A DNA stretch of 64,000 nt from Bursaphelenchus xylophilus (Eukaryota > Nematoda > Chromadorea > Rhabditida > Aphelenchoididae), in contig CAJFCV020000004.1 in assembly GCA_904066235.2 (NCBI GenBank), forward strand, positions 2,480,001 to 2,544,000, written 5' to 3'. A program made the translations under genes and the position numbers. Positions within the stretch are counted from its first letter, which is position 1, and each line of letters opens with the position of its first letter. The notes below the pieces were generated by a model, which was not told the DNA's origin, searched no databases, and saw nothing but the letters and a program-made list of their open reading frames with translations. Below are positions 1 through 10,735 of this stretch, piece by piece.

Positions 1-507
1 ACCGAAAAAGATCTGCAAGATCCTACACAACCTTCCAGAATCAGTAGAAGTGTCTTGAAAATACCACTATGTCGACATCGGGCTTATCAAAAATATTGCC
101 GAAGTGTCAGCTTTTCTTAAAATTTTGCAACAAACCTTGCAAAACAGGTAAATAAACAAAAAAATTTTTTTTGTATAAATGTAGAATACAGTAATGAACA
201 CGTAGGTTCAAATCCGGAGATATCCGCTCCGGGTGGACTCGAACTTCCAAAGCCTCCCTCCCCCAAAAGAATTGTGCGTGGAACTTTTTCCACTAGACTA
301 TTTGGTGACGCCCTCCAAGGCCTTTCGGTTCGTCTTTTCTCTCTTTCGATTTTTTGGTCGGATCTTTTCGACGATATTTCTCGTCGCACAGACTTATTCG
401 GCAAGTAGAAAAAACGGATTCCTACTAAATTTTACCTGCTCTTTCAGAATATCTAGGTTTCATTTGTGGATCCCACGGATCGTTGGGACCATTCCCTTGT
501 AAGGTAG
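1..507. other. left-edge non-coding stretch
   Basis: No coding exon can be supported here. Short open frames on both strands have no start context, splice sites or recognisable motifs. The sequence is AT-rich. A third exon for the galectin-like fragment at 1872-2081 would be expected in this direction, but none was found. Confidence 0.4.
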
Positions 508-1372
508 TACAGGGTGTCCAGAGAAATGTGCCGGAAAGTTTTGTCGATTTCTTGGCGCTCAATCAAGATATCCGAAAAATTCTTTTTGCAGGATAAAGAA
601 GAATATGGGCGGTTTTTTGTGCAAAAGAATCATTTTCTCCGCCAGCGCGGAAGGCAGTGTATTCGGCGGAGACTTTTGATCGCTTTTTTGATCATCGCAC
701 CAACTTTAAACGCTTTATTATGAAGTTTGATGGTTGAAACAAAGATATTTGCATATTTTCATGTTTACCAAGTGTTCGGCGAAGGTATGGCGGACGCTCG
801 CCGAATCGGCGGAGGCCATAACTCAGCTGCGGACAAGACATGGTCCAACACAATTTTTATGGCCTGGCTAGAACACCCTGCTGGCTTCGTATGCCTTCGA
901 AAATTTTGTGACCAAGCTTTGGCAGAAGCTAAGCCATCAGAAAACCACTTGGTGCACCAGAAAACAACAAAATATTTTTTGTTCAAATTTCCTTTTGATT
1001 TGCTGTTTCAAACCTCCGCACGGTGCACTCGGACTTTATTGGTGTTGCAGCGACAGGCTGCACCGTGCAGTCGCTATATGGGATCGCATTGCGATGTCGC
1101 TGTCTGTGTGATTTATTGCGTCAAAAAATTTGAAGACTTTCCGGAAGTTTCAGCATCATAATAAAGCGTTTAAAATTGGTGTGATGGCCAAAAAAGCGAT
1201 CAAAAGTCTCCGCCGAATACACTACTTTCCGCGCTGGCGGAAAAAATGATTCTTTCGGACAAAAAACCGCCCAAATTCTTCTTTATCTTGCAAAAAGAAT
1301 TTTTCGGATATCTTTATTGAGCGCCAAGAAATCGACAAAAACTTTCCGGCACATTTCTCTGGACACCCTGTA
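508..1372. repeat. F1 foldback element, TA-flanked
   Basis: The left end (acagggtgtccagagaaatg) returns as its reverse complement at 1351-1371, with TA on both sides. The arms run roughly 508-730 and 1150-1372 and share a block rich in gcggagacttttga. The ~420-bp centre is not symmetrical. There is no transposase frame, so this is a non-autonomous element. A one-arm relative lies at 27792-28030. The TA target suggests mobilisation by a Tc/mariner-type enzyme; that part is inference. Confidence 0.8.
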
Positions 1373-1665
1373 CAACCCCCCAGTCCAGTTCAGCCCCCCT
1401 GGACCCAGTATAAACCTCCTCATCCAGTCTGAAGCGCCTACTCGGGATTGGGTTCTCTCGGCTACGATCAGCGTTGCCTGAACCACAAGAACGAATTTGG
1501 ACGGTAACTGGGGGTTTGAGCTAAAACGCCGGGGGGCTTACCCTAGTTTGCATTTTTTGTATTTTTCTAATTTTTTCATTATGGGGGTGTGAAATGGACA
1601 AAACAGTGGGGGTTTGAACTACCTTTCCTGGGGGGGCTGAACTACCAAAGCCCCAAAAAATGTGT
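1373..1665. repeat. G/C-run repeat related to 25545-25660
   Basis: This stretch carries runs such as cccccagtccagttcagccc and ggggggctgaactacc. The same phrases recur in inverted order at 25545-25660. It is non-coding and probably a degenerate element. Confidence 0.5.
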
Positions 1666-1696
1666 TATATCACGTAATGAATGCAGTATTCATATT

Positions 1697-1813
1697 TACA
1701 GTTCGGTCCCCGGTCGGCCCCCGGCCCGCCGAGAAAATTTGAAGGGGGCCGGGGCCGACCTCTTCCGGCCCCCGGGCCGGGCCGCGATTTTCGGCCCGGC
1801 CCGGCCCCCTGCC
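1697..1813. repeat. extremely GC-rich palindromic block
   Basis: About 115 bases consist almost entirely of ggcccggcc- and ccggcccc-type runs around short AT islands (gaaaattt, cgattttcgg), in a window that is otherwise AT-rich. The halves are inverted relative to each other. There is no coding signal. It lies just downstream, in gene sense, of the truncated galectin-like fragment. Confidence 0.6.
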
Positions 1814-1871
1814 ATGTCTAATTGCAACACCCTGTGCAATACCATATCTCTCTACCCTCACGATTCCTTAC

Positions 1872-2081
1872 CAATCTCAAAGCGCCGGTTGTCCGTAAAG
1901 TTGAGTTGATACGGCAATTGGTACTCGGCGGCCCATTGCGTACTATTACATTCAATTTGAACGATGGCGTACTGAAAAAGAAAAATAGATCAACTGAAAA
2001 ATCGGGAATTTTCCGAACTCAAAACATAGAGGACATCGAACTCACCGTAAAGATCAAAATGAAAACTCGACCGGACAGCAT
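1872..2081 (-). pseudogene. 5' fragment of a second galectin-like secreted gene (two exons)
   Basis: Two exons match the first two exons of the gene at 2988-4266: exon 1 at 2081-2046 (12 codons, MLSGRVFILIFT) and exon 2 at 1971-1872. They share donor gtgagt, acceptor tttttcag and the same phases. Exon 2 encodes YAIVQIECN, then after about ten diverged residues LPYQLNFTDNRRFEI, nearly the same as the intact gene (YAIVQIECN, LPYQLNFTDNRHFEI). A good donor (gtaagg) follows, but no counterpart of the large third exon is visible down to position 1. The space is taken by GC-rich and foldback repeats. It is either a 5'-truncated duplicate or a gene whose third exon lies outside the window. The two exons are themselves intact, so the break is recent or the gene is live. 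Confidence 0.6.
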
Positions 2082-2097
2082 TGTAAAGAGTTCAAAC

Positions 2098-2987
2098 TGA
2101 GCGCAGTCCAATTTCCCAACCGAATTTGTGGTTGAAAAATTTGACTTTGAATTTTAAGCCATGCAAATTTAGCTCCAAAAACCCGAAACCTTGGGAATTT
2201 CGATTTTTCATAGTTGCAAAAATTCGAGTTTTTTAAAAGTTCAAATTTTGGTCTTTGACACGGAATGCAACGAGCGGACCATAGTCACAATTGTAGAGGG
2301 TCTTTCAAGAAACGTGAAGGAAAGTGGGAGGCTATAATTTTTGGCGGAGGCGGCGCAGAGAGCTCGTTTTTGGAATATTTATTTTTAAGCGGCATTCATT
2401 TTTGTCTACGAAAGAAACAAGATTTTAAAGTGCAAACTGAGGTCGGTACGACCTTCTGAAGTAGGGGCATTTCTACCCCGAAAAACCAGTGTTTTTCGGT
2501 TGAAAATCACCAAAAAATGTCGGATTTTTTCGGTATTTTGGATACCGTTAACGTTAAAAACAGGGAATGATGTTACCGACACGTTGAAAATTGAGAAAAA
2601 ATTCGGCTACCATTCATTATGCCACTTTGGCCAACCAGTTTTGGCTAGTCGTGTAAAAGTTTTGTTGTCATTCCTACCCTTTGACGCCCAATACAACCTT
2701 GCAACTTTTGATTAGTTTTTCCAATTGTTAGAGAAGGGAGGTATTTCGCGGTATTTTGGATCCTTTCCGGATGCATAATGGTACGTTTTTTACCACTGGA
2801 TCAGGTCCGCCAATGCAACTGTGTATGCTTTGATTTTCTTCAGTTTTTGGCCTACCATTGGTGCGCAAAACAGACAAAATCCTCCGATATGGTAAAGTAT
2901 TCAACAATTTCCGTAAAATTTGGTGATTTTCCAAAAAAAACAAAAAAAAATCCATCGTCCACCCAAAATATTTTATTTCATCGGCAA
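2098..2987. other. intergenic stretch with one half R1 copy
   Basis: There is no supported gene. The only recognisable feature is a half copy of R1 at 2731-2815, ending in accactggatcaggtccgcc. A minus-strand poly(A) signal (AATAAA, about 2978-2970) lies roughly 15 bases past the stop of the galectin-like gene. Confidence 0.5.
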
Positions 2988-4266
2988 CTAAGTTGGATCA
3001 GGTAGTAAAGCAGTTATTCCAGTGACCTCGAAATTCTTGCCCACTTCACTCTGCACCAAAAGAAAGATCGCTTCCGTCCCAACTTTGTTTGGGAAAACGT
3101 TCGGATTCCTTCGTTTCCCATTTATGATGACATTGTAACCGCCTTCCACTCTCTCAATGATCACCTCCGACACATCGCCGTTGTTTGTGCACTCGGTGAA
3201 GTTGGCTTCTCCGTCGCAGATAAAAATCTCCGTAGCCCAGACGTCGTGCAACGCATAGTTCAGGATGAGGTTTTGTCCGCGAACGGTTATGAAAAAGTTT
3301 ACGTCATTGTTCTCGTCATGTAGACCAATCGTCGAGCCGTGTATGAGGCGAACGTAGATTATGAGCATGCAGCCTGGAAAAAAGAGGTTTTGTGGATTAG
3401 GTAATGAGCAAAAAATTGGTAAAAGTTCCTTATTCTGGTCACAACGTATAACTTTGCGCAAAGTATTTAGCATTGGCCGAAATTTGGAAAACAGGTTTAG
3501 TTGACCGTTCTAAACGCAAGGACGTTGCATTTATTTATTTACATTAGTTAGGTACCTCAAGTTCCGGCTAACCCTTGAAAGACGGCAGCAGACTGCGGTT
3601 TCGCTTTATACGACGAAATCTCTCTCGGATTGAACTATTGTTTCCGGAACCAAATGAGAGCTTTAATAGTCCTTAGAGGTGACTAAAAATCATATAGACG
3701 GTACGGTAAGCCAGGACAAGCTGGGTCCAAACCTTTTTTTCTACCTTTAGTTTCCAAGCTTGGGCACAGGTCGCAGAATACATTTTTTGTGGTCAGAATA
3801 AGCAACTTTTTCCACTACCATGAATCATCAAATATCTAACAATAATAAGTTTTTCTGTGGGAAACAAACAACCGAAGAAAAGGCAGGATCGACCAGTCCT
3901 TACCCCACAATGAGTCTTAACTTTGGCCTATCATATTTCAAGCTATGGGTTAGAGAAGACCTCAAAGGCAGTATTCAAAAACTGCTCGCCATGAAAGCAA
4001 ACCTTAAAGAAAAATCATGTTAATGAAATTTGTTTTTACTTATGAAATATCAAGCTCTGCCCACAGGGTTCCTTACCAATCTCAAAATGCCGGTTGTCCG
4101 TAAAGTTGAGTTGATACGGTAATGGATAATCTTTGGACCAATCCGTAATATTACATTCAATTTGAACGATGGCATACTGAAAAAAAGAGAAATCATCAGA
4201 ATCAACAGAATATATCAGAAATGAACTCACTGTAAAGATCAAAACAAGTACTCGACCGGGTAGCAT
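2988..4266 (-). CDS. secreted galectin-like protein, 173 aa, 3 exons
   Basis: Exons are 4266-4231, 4176-4077 and 3373-2988. The phases close to give 173 aa. The N-terminus (MLPGRVLVLIF, continuing hydrophobic to IEC) looks like a signal peptide split by a 54-base intron. The body LPYQLNFTDNRHFEIG..MLIIYVRL, then HDENNDVNFFITVRGQ, WATEIF and a C-terminal NFEVTGITAL reads like the strand order of a galectin carbohydrate domain: FxIG opening, FxI strand, W-x-x-E region and a final ITAL strand. The classical HxNPR sugar-binding motif is not evident, so sugar binding is doubtful. It is about one domain long. A minus-strand AATAAA follows the stop almost at once. The 703-base second intron (3374-4076) holds no recognisable repeat. 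The family call is inference from pattern and could be another beta-sandwich fold. Confidence 0.7.
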
Positions 4267-4867
4267 TGTAAAGAGTTCAAAATGATCGGTCGTTTGGAAA
4301 AATTGCTATCATCACACAGATTTTTTGATTTTTTGAAGCTTCCCAGGACATTTTTTCGTGATGTGGCACACAGTTTTGCTCATGTAGCAAATGAGCAAAA
4401 CTTTTTTTTGTTCATTGTGATTCATTGGGCATGCCTACCGTGGCGGACTTTATCCAGTGGCAAAAAATGCACAATTTTGCATCCGGGAAGTATCAAAAAA
4501 TGTAGCAAAATACCTCCCTCTCCAAGCGAAAAGACTCCGATTCCAAAAGCGCGCCCGCTCTTTTTATGAGGGAGTCTGTGCTTTTTATCACATCAGAATA
4601 CGGTCCTCCACATTTCTTGCATCATCAAGTTTGTCCCAACAAATTAAAAATTCGAAATTACAAATTAATTTTGGCCAAGAAGGCCAACTAATTCTCAATT
4701 ACCAAAGTAATTGCTACTTTCCGAAATCAAAATTATTCAATGAGCCGAGTTAACGAAGCAAATCATAAATTAGCATTCAAACAGTCCGAGGGTTTAATTA
4801 AATTCCTGTCTGTATAAAATGCCTTCTGTTCTTGGGAAACTTACAACATTCCGTTTTGATTCCGAAA
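4267..4867. other. intergenic stretch between divergent genes, with half R1 copy
   Basis: This lies between the start of the minus-strand galectin-like gene and the plus-strand gene at 4868. It contains a half R1 element (4437-4575: gtggcggac..atccagtggc, then ctccctctccaag) that ends at the hairpin turn. The rest is AT-rich and probably holds both promoters. Confidence 0.5.
4813..4819 (+). promoter_or_regulatory. TATA box of the 88-aa secreted protein gene
   Basis: TATAAAA sits 49 bases before the ATG at 4868, a spacing that leaves room for a 5' UTR of roughly 20-25 bases. This is the clearest TATA element in front of any gene here. Confidence 0.5.
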
Positions 4868-7800
4868 ATGTTCAAAGCTTTGGTTGTGTTGGGTCTTCTT
4901 CTCGCCGTGGTCCTCGGCGATTATTGTAAGTTTAAGTATGAAGGTGTAAAGTAGCCATTAAGTGACGGACCTGAGCCAGTGGCAAAAAATGTAATATTTT
5001 ACGTCCGGGAAGTATCAAAAATGTAGCAAAATGCCTCCCTCTCCAACTAAAAAAAAACTCTGCTTTGAAAAGCGCGCCCTTTCTCTCACAAAAAGAGAGG
5101 GCGCAATCTTAAAACCGGAGATTTTTCACTTGGAGAGGGAGGTATTTTGCTACGTTTTTTATGCTTCCTGAATGCAAAATGGTACGTTTTTTGCTGAAGC
5201 AGGTCCGTCACTGTATACAGAGACATTTGACGTACTGTATTCTCTATTGCGTCACTTGTGGATATAGCCATGTAAAATTTTTTTGTATCCGGAAAGTATC
5301 AAAAAATGTGGCAAATACAAATAAATATATCAGTTATATACAATGGGGGACCTGATCCAGTGGCAAAAAAAGTATCATTTTGCATCCGGGAATTATCAAA
5401 AAATGTGTCAAAATACCTCCCTCTCCAACAAAAAAACTCCGATTTCAAAAGCAAGCTGGCTCTTTTTGTGAGGGAAAGCCTTCAAAACGGAGTTTTTCGG
5501 ATAATTGTTAAGCTGTCCCCAAATTTATACCATTCTGTCCCCAAATTTCCCCATTCTGTCCCCAACGACCTGTCCCCAAATAGGAGTTCGGAATCTGTCC
5601 CCAAAATATTCCGAATATGTCCCCAGACACAAAAATTAGTGTAGGGTCCATGTTTCGGGGTAGTAATAACACTTCGGGCTAAAAAATTTGAAAATTCAAA
5701 TTGGTGATTACGTAATAAGCAAAAGTTCAAAACTTTTGGGTAAAAATCGGATATAGGGGTAATCGAGGATGCTGATTTTGAAAATGATATTCATTTTACA
5801 TGATTTTAACTTTTTTCTTAAGTAGTAGTGTAAAGTAGTAACTTTTGAAAATTTTAGACGAGATGTCGATTTATAGGTAATCGACACCGCGGATTTCGAA
5901 AACAATACCAGTTTTTTATGATTGTAACTTTTTTCTTAAGTAGTAGTGTAAAGTAGTCACTTTTGAAAATTTTAGACGAGATGTCGATTTATAGGTAATC
6001 GACACCGCGGATTTCAAAAACAGTACCAGTTTTTTTATGATTGTATCTTTTTCCTTAAATAGTACTGTAAAGTATTAATTTTTGAGATTTTTTGAATTGG
6101 TAGGGTTTATGGGTGCTGATTCCAGAATAAGATTCCTGATGAGTTGTGCATTAAAGTTGTGATTTCTTTGTTTTTATTTTATTTTTTTGATGAATCGTTA
6201 GCTAAGTACAAGGTTTGTGTTATTGTTGATTCAAAAACTGTGTTCATCTTCTGTAGTTTTTATTCACTTCCAATCTGTTGGCAGAAGAATTTTTGCTCAG
6301 AATTTTCTGTCAAACCTGGCATAGCGGCAGGCTATCCCAAGCCAAACAATTTTATAGCAGAAAAATTTCTGTCAAACCCCGCCCATTTTGGCGCGCTCGA
6401 TGAAGAGCAGAAGCAATACCGTTGATGACTCGAAGTAATAATCGCATGAAAAACAATCCTTTTGGATAATGATAATAGTTTAGCATTAAAAAAAAAAAAA
6501 AAAAAAAACACAATAAAAATTTAAAATATTTTACAAATATTTTCAACTCCTTCAGGTCCGTGTGATATCACCTAAAACAATATCTGCCTAATTGCAATAA
6601 ATCGGTAGAGAAAACGTTGAAACAGCAAATAACTTGTGTAAATTTAACCTATTCTTGTACGGACAACGTCACAAAATAGTACGGTTGTTTTTTTTTCTTT
6701 TTATGACAAAAAATTTTTAAAATATAACTATGTTGTCTAAAGAGAAGTATTTTTAAATTTCAAAAAGTTTTTTTGCTAATTTAAGTTCTTTGAGCAACAT
6801 CGTGTTATTATCCAACAGGATTGTTTTTCATGCGATTATTACTTCGAGTCATCAACGGTATTGCTTCTGCTCTTCATCGAGCGCGCCAAAATGGGCGGGG
6901 TTTGACAGAAATTTTTCTGCTATAAAATTGTTTGGCTTGGGATAGCCTGCCGCTATGCCAGGTTTGACAGAAAATTCTGAGCAAAAATTCTTCTGCCAAC
7001 AGATTGGAAGTGAATAAAAACTACAGAAGATGAACACAGTTTTTGAATCAACAATAACACATACCTTGTACTTAGCTAACGATTCATCAAAAAAATAAAA
7101 TAAAAACAAAGAAATCACAACTTTAATGCACAACTCATCAGGAATCTTATTCTGGAATCAGCACCCATAAACCCTACCAATTCAAAAAATCTCAAAAATT
7201 AATACTTTACAGTACTATTTAAGGAAAAAGTTACAATCATAAAAAAACTGGTACTGTTTTTGAAATCCGCGGTGTCGATTACCTATAAATCGACATCTCG
7301 TCTAAAATTTTCAAAAGTGACTACTTTACACTACTACTTAAGAAAAAAGTCAAAATCATGAAGAATGAATATCATTTTCAAAATCAGCATCCTCGATTAC
7401 CTATAACTCGACATCTCATCTAAAATTTTCAAAAATTACTACTTTACACTACTACTTAAGAAAAAAGTTACAATCATAAAAAACTGGTATTGTTTTCGAA
7501 ATCCGCGGTGTCGATTACCTATAAATCGACATCTCGTCTAAAATTTTCAAAAGTTACTACTTTACACTACTACTTAAGAAAAAAGTTAAAATCATGTAAA
7601 ATGAATATCATTTTCAAAATCAGCATCCTCGATTACCCCTATATCCGATTTTTACCCAAAAGTTTTGAACTTTTGCTTATTACGTAATCACCAATTTGAA
7701 TTTTCAAATTTTTTAGCCCGAAGTGTTATTACTACCCCGAAACATGGACCCTACACTAATTTTTGTGTTTGGGGACATATTCGGAATATTTTGGGGACAG

Positions 7801-8234
7801 ATTCCGAACTCCTATTTGGGGACAGGTCGTTGGGGACAGAATGGGGAAATTTGGGGACAGAATGGTATAAATTTGGGGACAGCCATTGCGTTGTCCGAGT
7901 TTTTCACTTGGAGAAGGAGGCATTTGCTTCATTTTTTGATACCTCCCGGATGAAAAATGGTACCTTCTTTGCCACTAGATCCATCACTGTACGTAGCGAA
8001 AACAATACAATATACCAACTTTCAGTATACGACGATCGTGATGGCCGTCCATTGAGAGCCCGCAAAGTTGGCTACGCCAAAGTTTACCGCGATAGAGACG
8101 ATAGAGGTGACTACCGGGGGCCTCGTCTGCGACAAGTGGGAGTCGCCCGGGTTCACCATCATCACCGTCATAGCAGCGAGGAGGAGGACGACAAAGGCAG
8201 AGGAAGAGGAAGAGGAAGACTTGTCTTGGGATGA
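4868..8234 (+). CDS. small secreted Arg/Asp/Gly-rich protein, 88 aa, 2 exons
   Basis: Exon 1 is 4868-4925 (19 codons plus one base, donor gtaagt) and exon 2 is 8026-8234 (acceptor aactttcag). The joined frame is open, 88 aa. Residues 1-17 (MFKALVVLGLLLAVVLG) form a clear signal peptide. The mature part is low-complexity: D/R/Y-rich (YDDRDGR, YRDRDDRGDYRG), then a HHHHRH cluster, SSEEEDD, and a basic GRGRGRGR tail. A TATA box lies at 4813 and AATAAA at 8317-8322. The 3.1-kb intron holds R1 at 4959-5215 and a second R1 split by a 2.4-kb foldback. No family is recognised. A metal-binding or antimicrobial role would be speculation from composition. Confidence 0.7.
4959..5215. repeat. R1 palindromic MITE, full copy
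   Basis: The ends are taagtgacggacctg and caggtccgtcactgta, with TA on both sides. It is internally palindromic around the gcgccc / gggcgc turn and contains no open frame of note. It lies in the intron of the 88-aa gene. Confidence 0.85.
5341..7991. repeat. R1 palindromic MITE split by foldback F2
   Basis: The left half (5341-5498, gacctgatccagtggc..) and right half (7897-7991, ..gccactagatccatcactgta) would join into a normal ~250-bp R1. The 2.4-kb F2 element sits between them, with the 9-base target GAGTTTTTC present on both sides. Confidence 0.8.
5499..7896. mobile_element. F2 long foldback element with 9-bp target duplication
   Basis: Two ~1-kb arms are near-perfect inverted copies: the same 93-aa frame reads out at 6144-6425 on plus and 6852-7133 on minus, residue for residue. 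The ends carry repeated ctgtccccaaattt units. GAGTTTTTC flanks both ends (5490-5498 and 7897-7905). Each arm also holds ~120-bp tandem units containing cttaagtagtagtgtaaagt, three in the left arm and four in the right. The ~400-bp centre, with a poly(A) run near 6488, is not symmetrical. Long inverted repeats plus a 9-bp duplication fit a Mutator-like foldback. No transposase is present, so it is non-autonomous. Confidence 0.85.
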
Positions 8235-8476
8235 ACAAAACATTCTACAGAGTCACCAATCTTAATCCACATATCTTATTTTACCTTGCAATTTGAATAC
8301 GCTTCTTCTTGATTAAAATAAATTGGAAATTACAATTTGTCGTGCAATTAGCGGGCTGGTAATCAATTGGCCGTTTGACTAGCCAAATACCGTTTATCAT
8401 AATGGATAATTTGATTAGCCATTTTGAAATTTATAGCCTTCATACTGATTGAACGATCAATCAGTATTCGAAGGAA

Positions 8477-9815
8477 ATGCTGAAAATATTGCTGACTTTC
8501 TTTGTGGCTTTTGCAGTTTTTGATGAAGTTAATGCAAAATGTAAGTTATTCTAAAAGTTGTGGGAAAAGTATAACAAGATCTCCAGAACCAAAGTATCAA
8601 TCTGTCGGGAAAATAATGAACACATTGTCGCGTCTACAGTTGCATCGCTGCCGAGGAAATGAGTTCTGTCACCGCAAAATCAATTTTTTTCTCACTTCAG
8701 CGGCGCAATCGGCGCAGCGACATTGTGCTCATTGTTTTTCCGGCAGACTGATAACAGGAAAGTGTAAAAATTTGTCGGCATCAAACAAGATATGGCATTC
8801 ACCATTCCAAAGCCTTTGAAAAGTAGTATGTACTACAGTGACCTGATCTTGTGGCAAAATATGTATTATTTTGCATCCGGGAAGTATCAAAAAATGTAGC
8901 AAAATACCTCCCTCTCCAAGTTAAAAAACTCCGATTTCAAAAGCGCGCCCGCTATTTTTGTGAGGGAGCCCTTCAAAACGGAGTTTTTCACTTGCAGAGG
9001 GAGGCATTTTGCCATACTTTTTAATACTTCCCGAATGCAAAATGATACGTTCTTTGCCACTGGATCAGGTCCGTCATTGTACGCCTTGGCAATAAGCCAT
9101 TAAAGACAAAGCATAGTCACATATTTCAGTGTTCATAATCAGGCCCAGACCACCCTCCTCCCCCTCATGCGGTTCTCCGTCTTGCCCTGTCAGCCGAAAG
9201 CCCACACCAATTCCGACAGCTCCGATATACCGCCCGAGAGTTCAGCCGTCTTACGTTCCTATTCCTGCTTATGACGCCCAAGGTCGAGACGGTAGATACC
9301 GTTCAAGGGTTCAGCCGTCTTACGTTCCAATTCCTGCTTATGATCCCACAGGTCGAGGCGGTGGATACCGTCCAACACTTCCCCCATCCTATGTTCCTAT
9401 TTATGACTATGAACGTGATGATGCCAAAGGTCGAAACAGTGGATATCGTCCAAAAGTTCCCCCATCCTATGTTCCTATTTATGACTATGATCGTGGTGAT
9501 GCCACAGGTCGAAGCGGTGGATACCGCCCGAGAGTTCAGCCGTCATATGTTCCTATTCCTGCTTATGATGCCACAAGTCGAAACGCTCGATACCGCCCAA
9601 GAGCTCGGCCTTCCTACATTCCCAATTATGACAAAGATCATGATGACGCCCAAGGTCGAGACGATCGATACCGCCCAAGAGTTCCCCCATCCTACCTTCC
9701 CATTTACAGCTTTGATCACGATGACGCCACAGATCGAGACGATGGATACGTGGGGAAGCCGCAGAAGAGCGGGTCGGAATATTACCGTTCAAGGTACAGT
9801 AGAAGGAGAACTTGA
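8477..9815 (+). CDS. secreted Tyr/Pro-rich tandem-repeat protein, 249 aa, 2 exons
   Basis: Exon 1 is 8477-8540 (signal peptide MLKILLTFFVAFAVFDEVNA) and exon 2 is 9130-9815 (acceptor atatttcag). The phases close to 249 aa. After a Pro/Ser/Cys segment (RPRPPSSPSCGSPSC) come seven repeats of 23-28 residues built on YRPRVQPSYVPIPAYD and a GR-containing linker. Later copies gain acidic residues (DYDRGDATGR, DKDHDDAQGR). One Tyr opens each repeat and more recur within it, so cross-linking in a cuticle or other extracellular matrix is plausible, but that is inference. The intron holds an R3 and an R1 copy. AATAAA lies at 9845-9850. No known family is recognised. Confidence 0.75.
8597..8752. repeat. 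R3 MITE copy
   Basis: The ends are atctgtcgggaaaataatga and ccggcagactgat in inverted orientation, with an interior cgcagcgacattgtgctcat. It sits in the intron of the Tyr/Pro repeat protein. Confidence 0.75.
8834..9081. repeat. R1 palindromic MITE, full copy
   Basis: The ends tacagtgacctgatcttgtg and caggtccgtcattgta lie within the intron of the Tyr/Pro repeat gene. Confidence 0.85.
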
Positions 9816-9861
9816 TAAAAGAAATCTTGAGTTTGAATATTGGAAATAAAAGTTTGCGCCG

Positions 9862-10735
9862 CTGCCGAAAAAATTATTCTTTTTTCCAAAGATTTCTCAA
9901 ACTTCTCCATTTTTCCTTCGCTTCGAAGTGATCAACATTGGCTTTACGAACTTGACATCCAATACGATTGATGGCTATTGTCCCAGGCAAAGCCTTTCGT
10001 GCCTGTGATGACATGGGTGGACAGGAAAAACCGACCGCTCTCCGAGGAGAAAAAATTGGAATTCGTCTGTATTTTTGTTTCAAAAAGAAAGTGCTTTTTT
10101 GAGTCGTTATTTTCCCGACAGACTGATATAACTTTAAGCCATCAAATCCGAGAAATTTTGATTCAAAAAAATGAACCTGGCATGCGACGAAACCGGGAAC
10201 CGGTTAACGGCATTCCCGGCTCGAAACTGGAATCGACCGCCCTACAAAACGCCGGCGCCTTTTGTTTCGGATCCGGAAGTCGACGGCAAAACATTTTTGA
10301 AGTTCAACGGAAAGCGGTTCGCGTCTTCAGTTGCGGGATTTATGAAAGTGATATTGCAGTTAGGAATTTTTTTATCATCTTTGTTTCCTACACTTATTTC
10401 TAGTTAGCGTTTTGAAGAAAAGACCGAGATTTTTTTAGATCGAATCTTGGCAAAAATGTGATAACTTTTAGCGCTTTTTCGAATGACAAGTTTTATACGG
10501 GTTCCTGCCGTAAAGCGGGTAATGTTTCAACAAACACAATTATTTTTACCGCATAAAAATGGCAAGGGCCAAAAAGCCTTTTTCTCCTTGACCGCTCTCG
10601 GCGTTTGCCTACTCTCTCGGCGGCGAAGATCGTTGAATATCTTGGTTGCTCGTGAAAAGCGATGTCTAAGACTTTCAAGAATTAATATGTGGCATGAGCC
10701 TGATATTTGCGCAAAATTTAATTAAAATCTTTAAA
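9862..10735. other. repeat fragments downstream of the repeat-protein gene
   Basis: Pieces include 9965-10045 (tgggtggacaggaaaaaccg, matching the outer part of the repeat at 26613-26700 in reverse), an R3 end at 10096-10127 (cccgacagactgata), and a worn R2 copy at about 10418-10735 (aaccgtaaagc-like centre, tctctcggcggcg, caagaattaatatg). No gene is supported apart from the doubtful frame at 10171. Confidence 0.5.
10171..10407 (+). CDS. possible orphan ORF, 78 aa
   Basis: A single open frame starts MNLACDETGNRL and contains PPYKTPAPF and FLKFNGKRF. Its base composition is clearly richer in G/C, especially at third positions, than the flanks over 10180-10340, which is why it is listed. It has no signal peptide, no recognised domain and no convincing upstream acceptor. 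It could be an exon remnant or chance. It lies between repeat fragments. Confidence 0.25.
   Translation: MNLACDETGNRLTAFPARNWNRPPYKTPAPFVSDPEVDGKTFLKFNGKRFASSVAGFMKVILQLGIFLSSLFPTLISS

Noticed and set aside
6144..7133. Identical 93-codon frames on opposite strands
   Set aside because: These are the mirror arms of foldback F2. No start context, family or splice sites, and identity is explained by the palindrome.
9271..9849. 192-codon second frame over the Tyr/Pro repeats
   Set aside because: The repeat period is a multiple of three, which keeps two frames open. Only the other frame joins the signal-peptide exon in phase.
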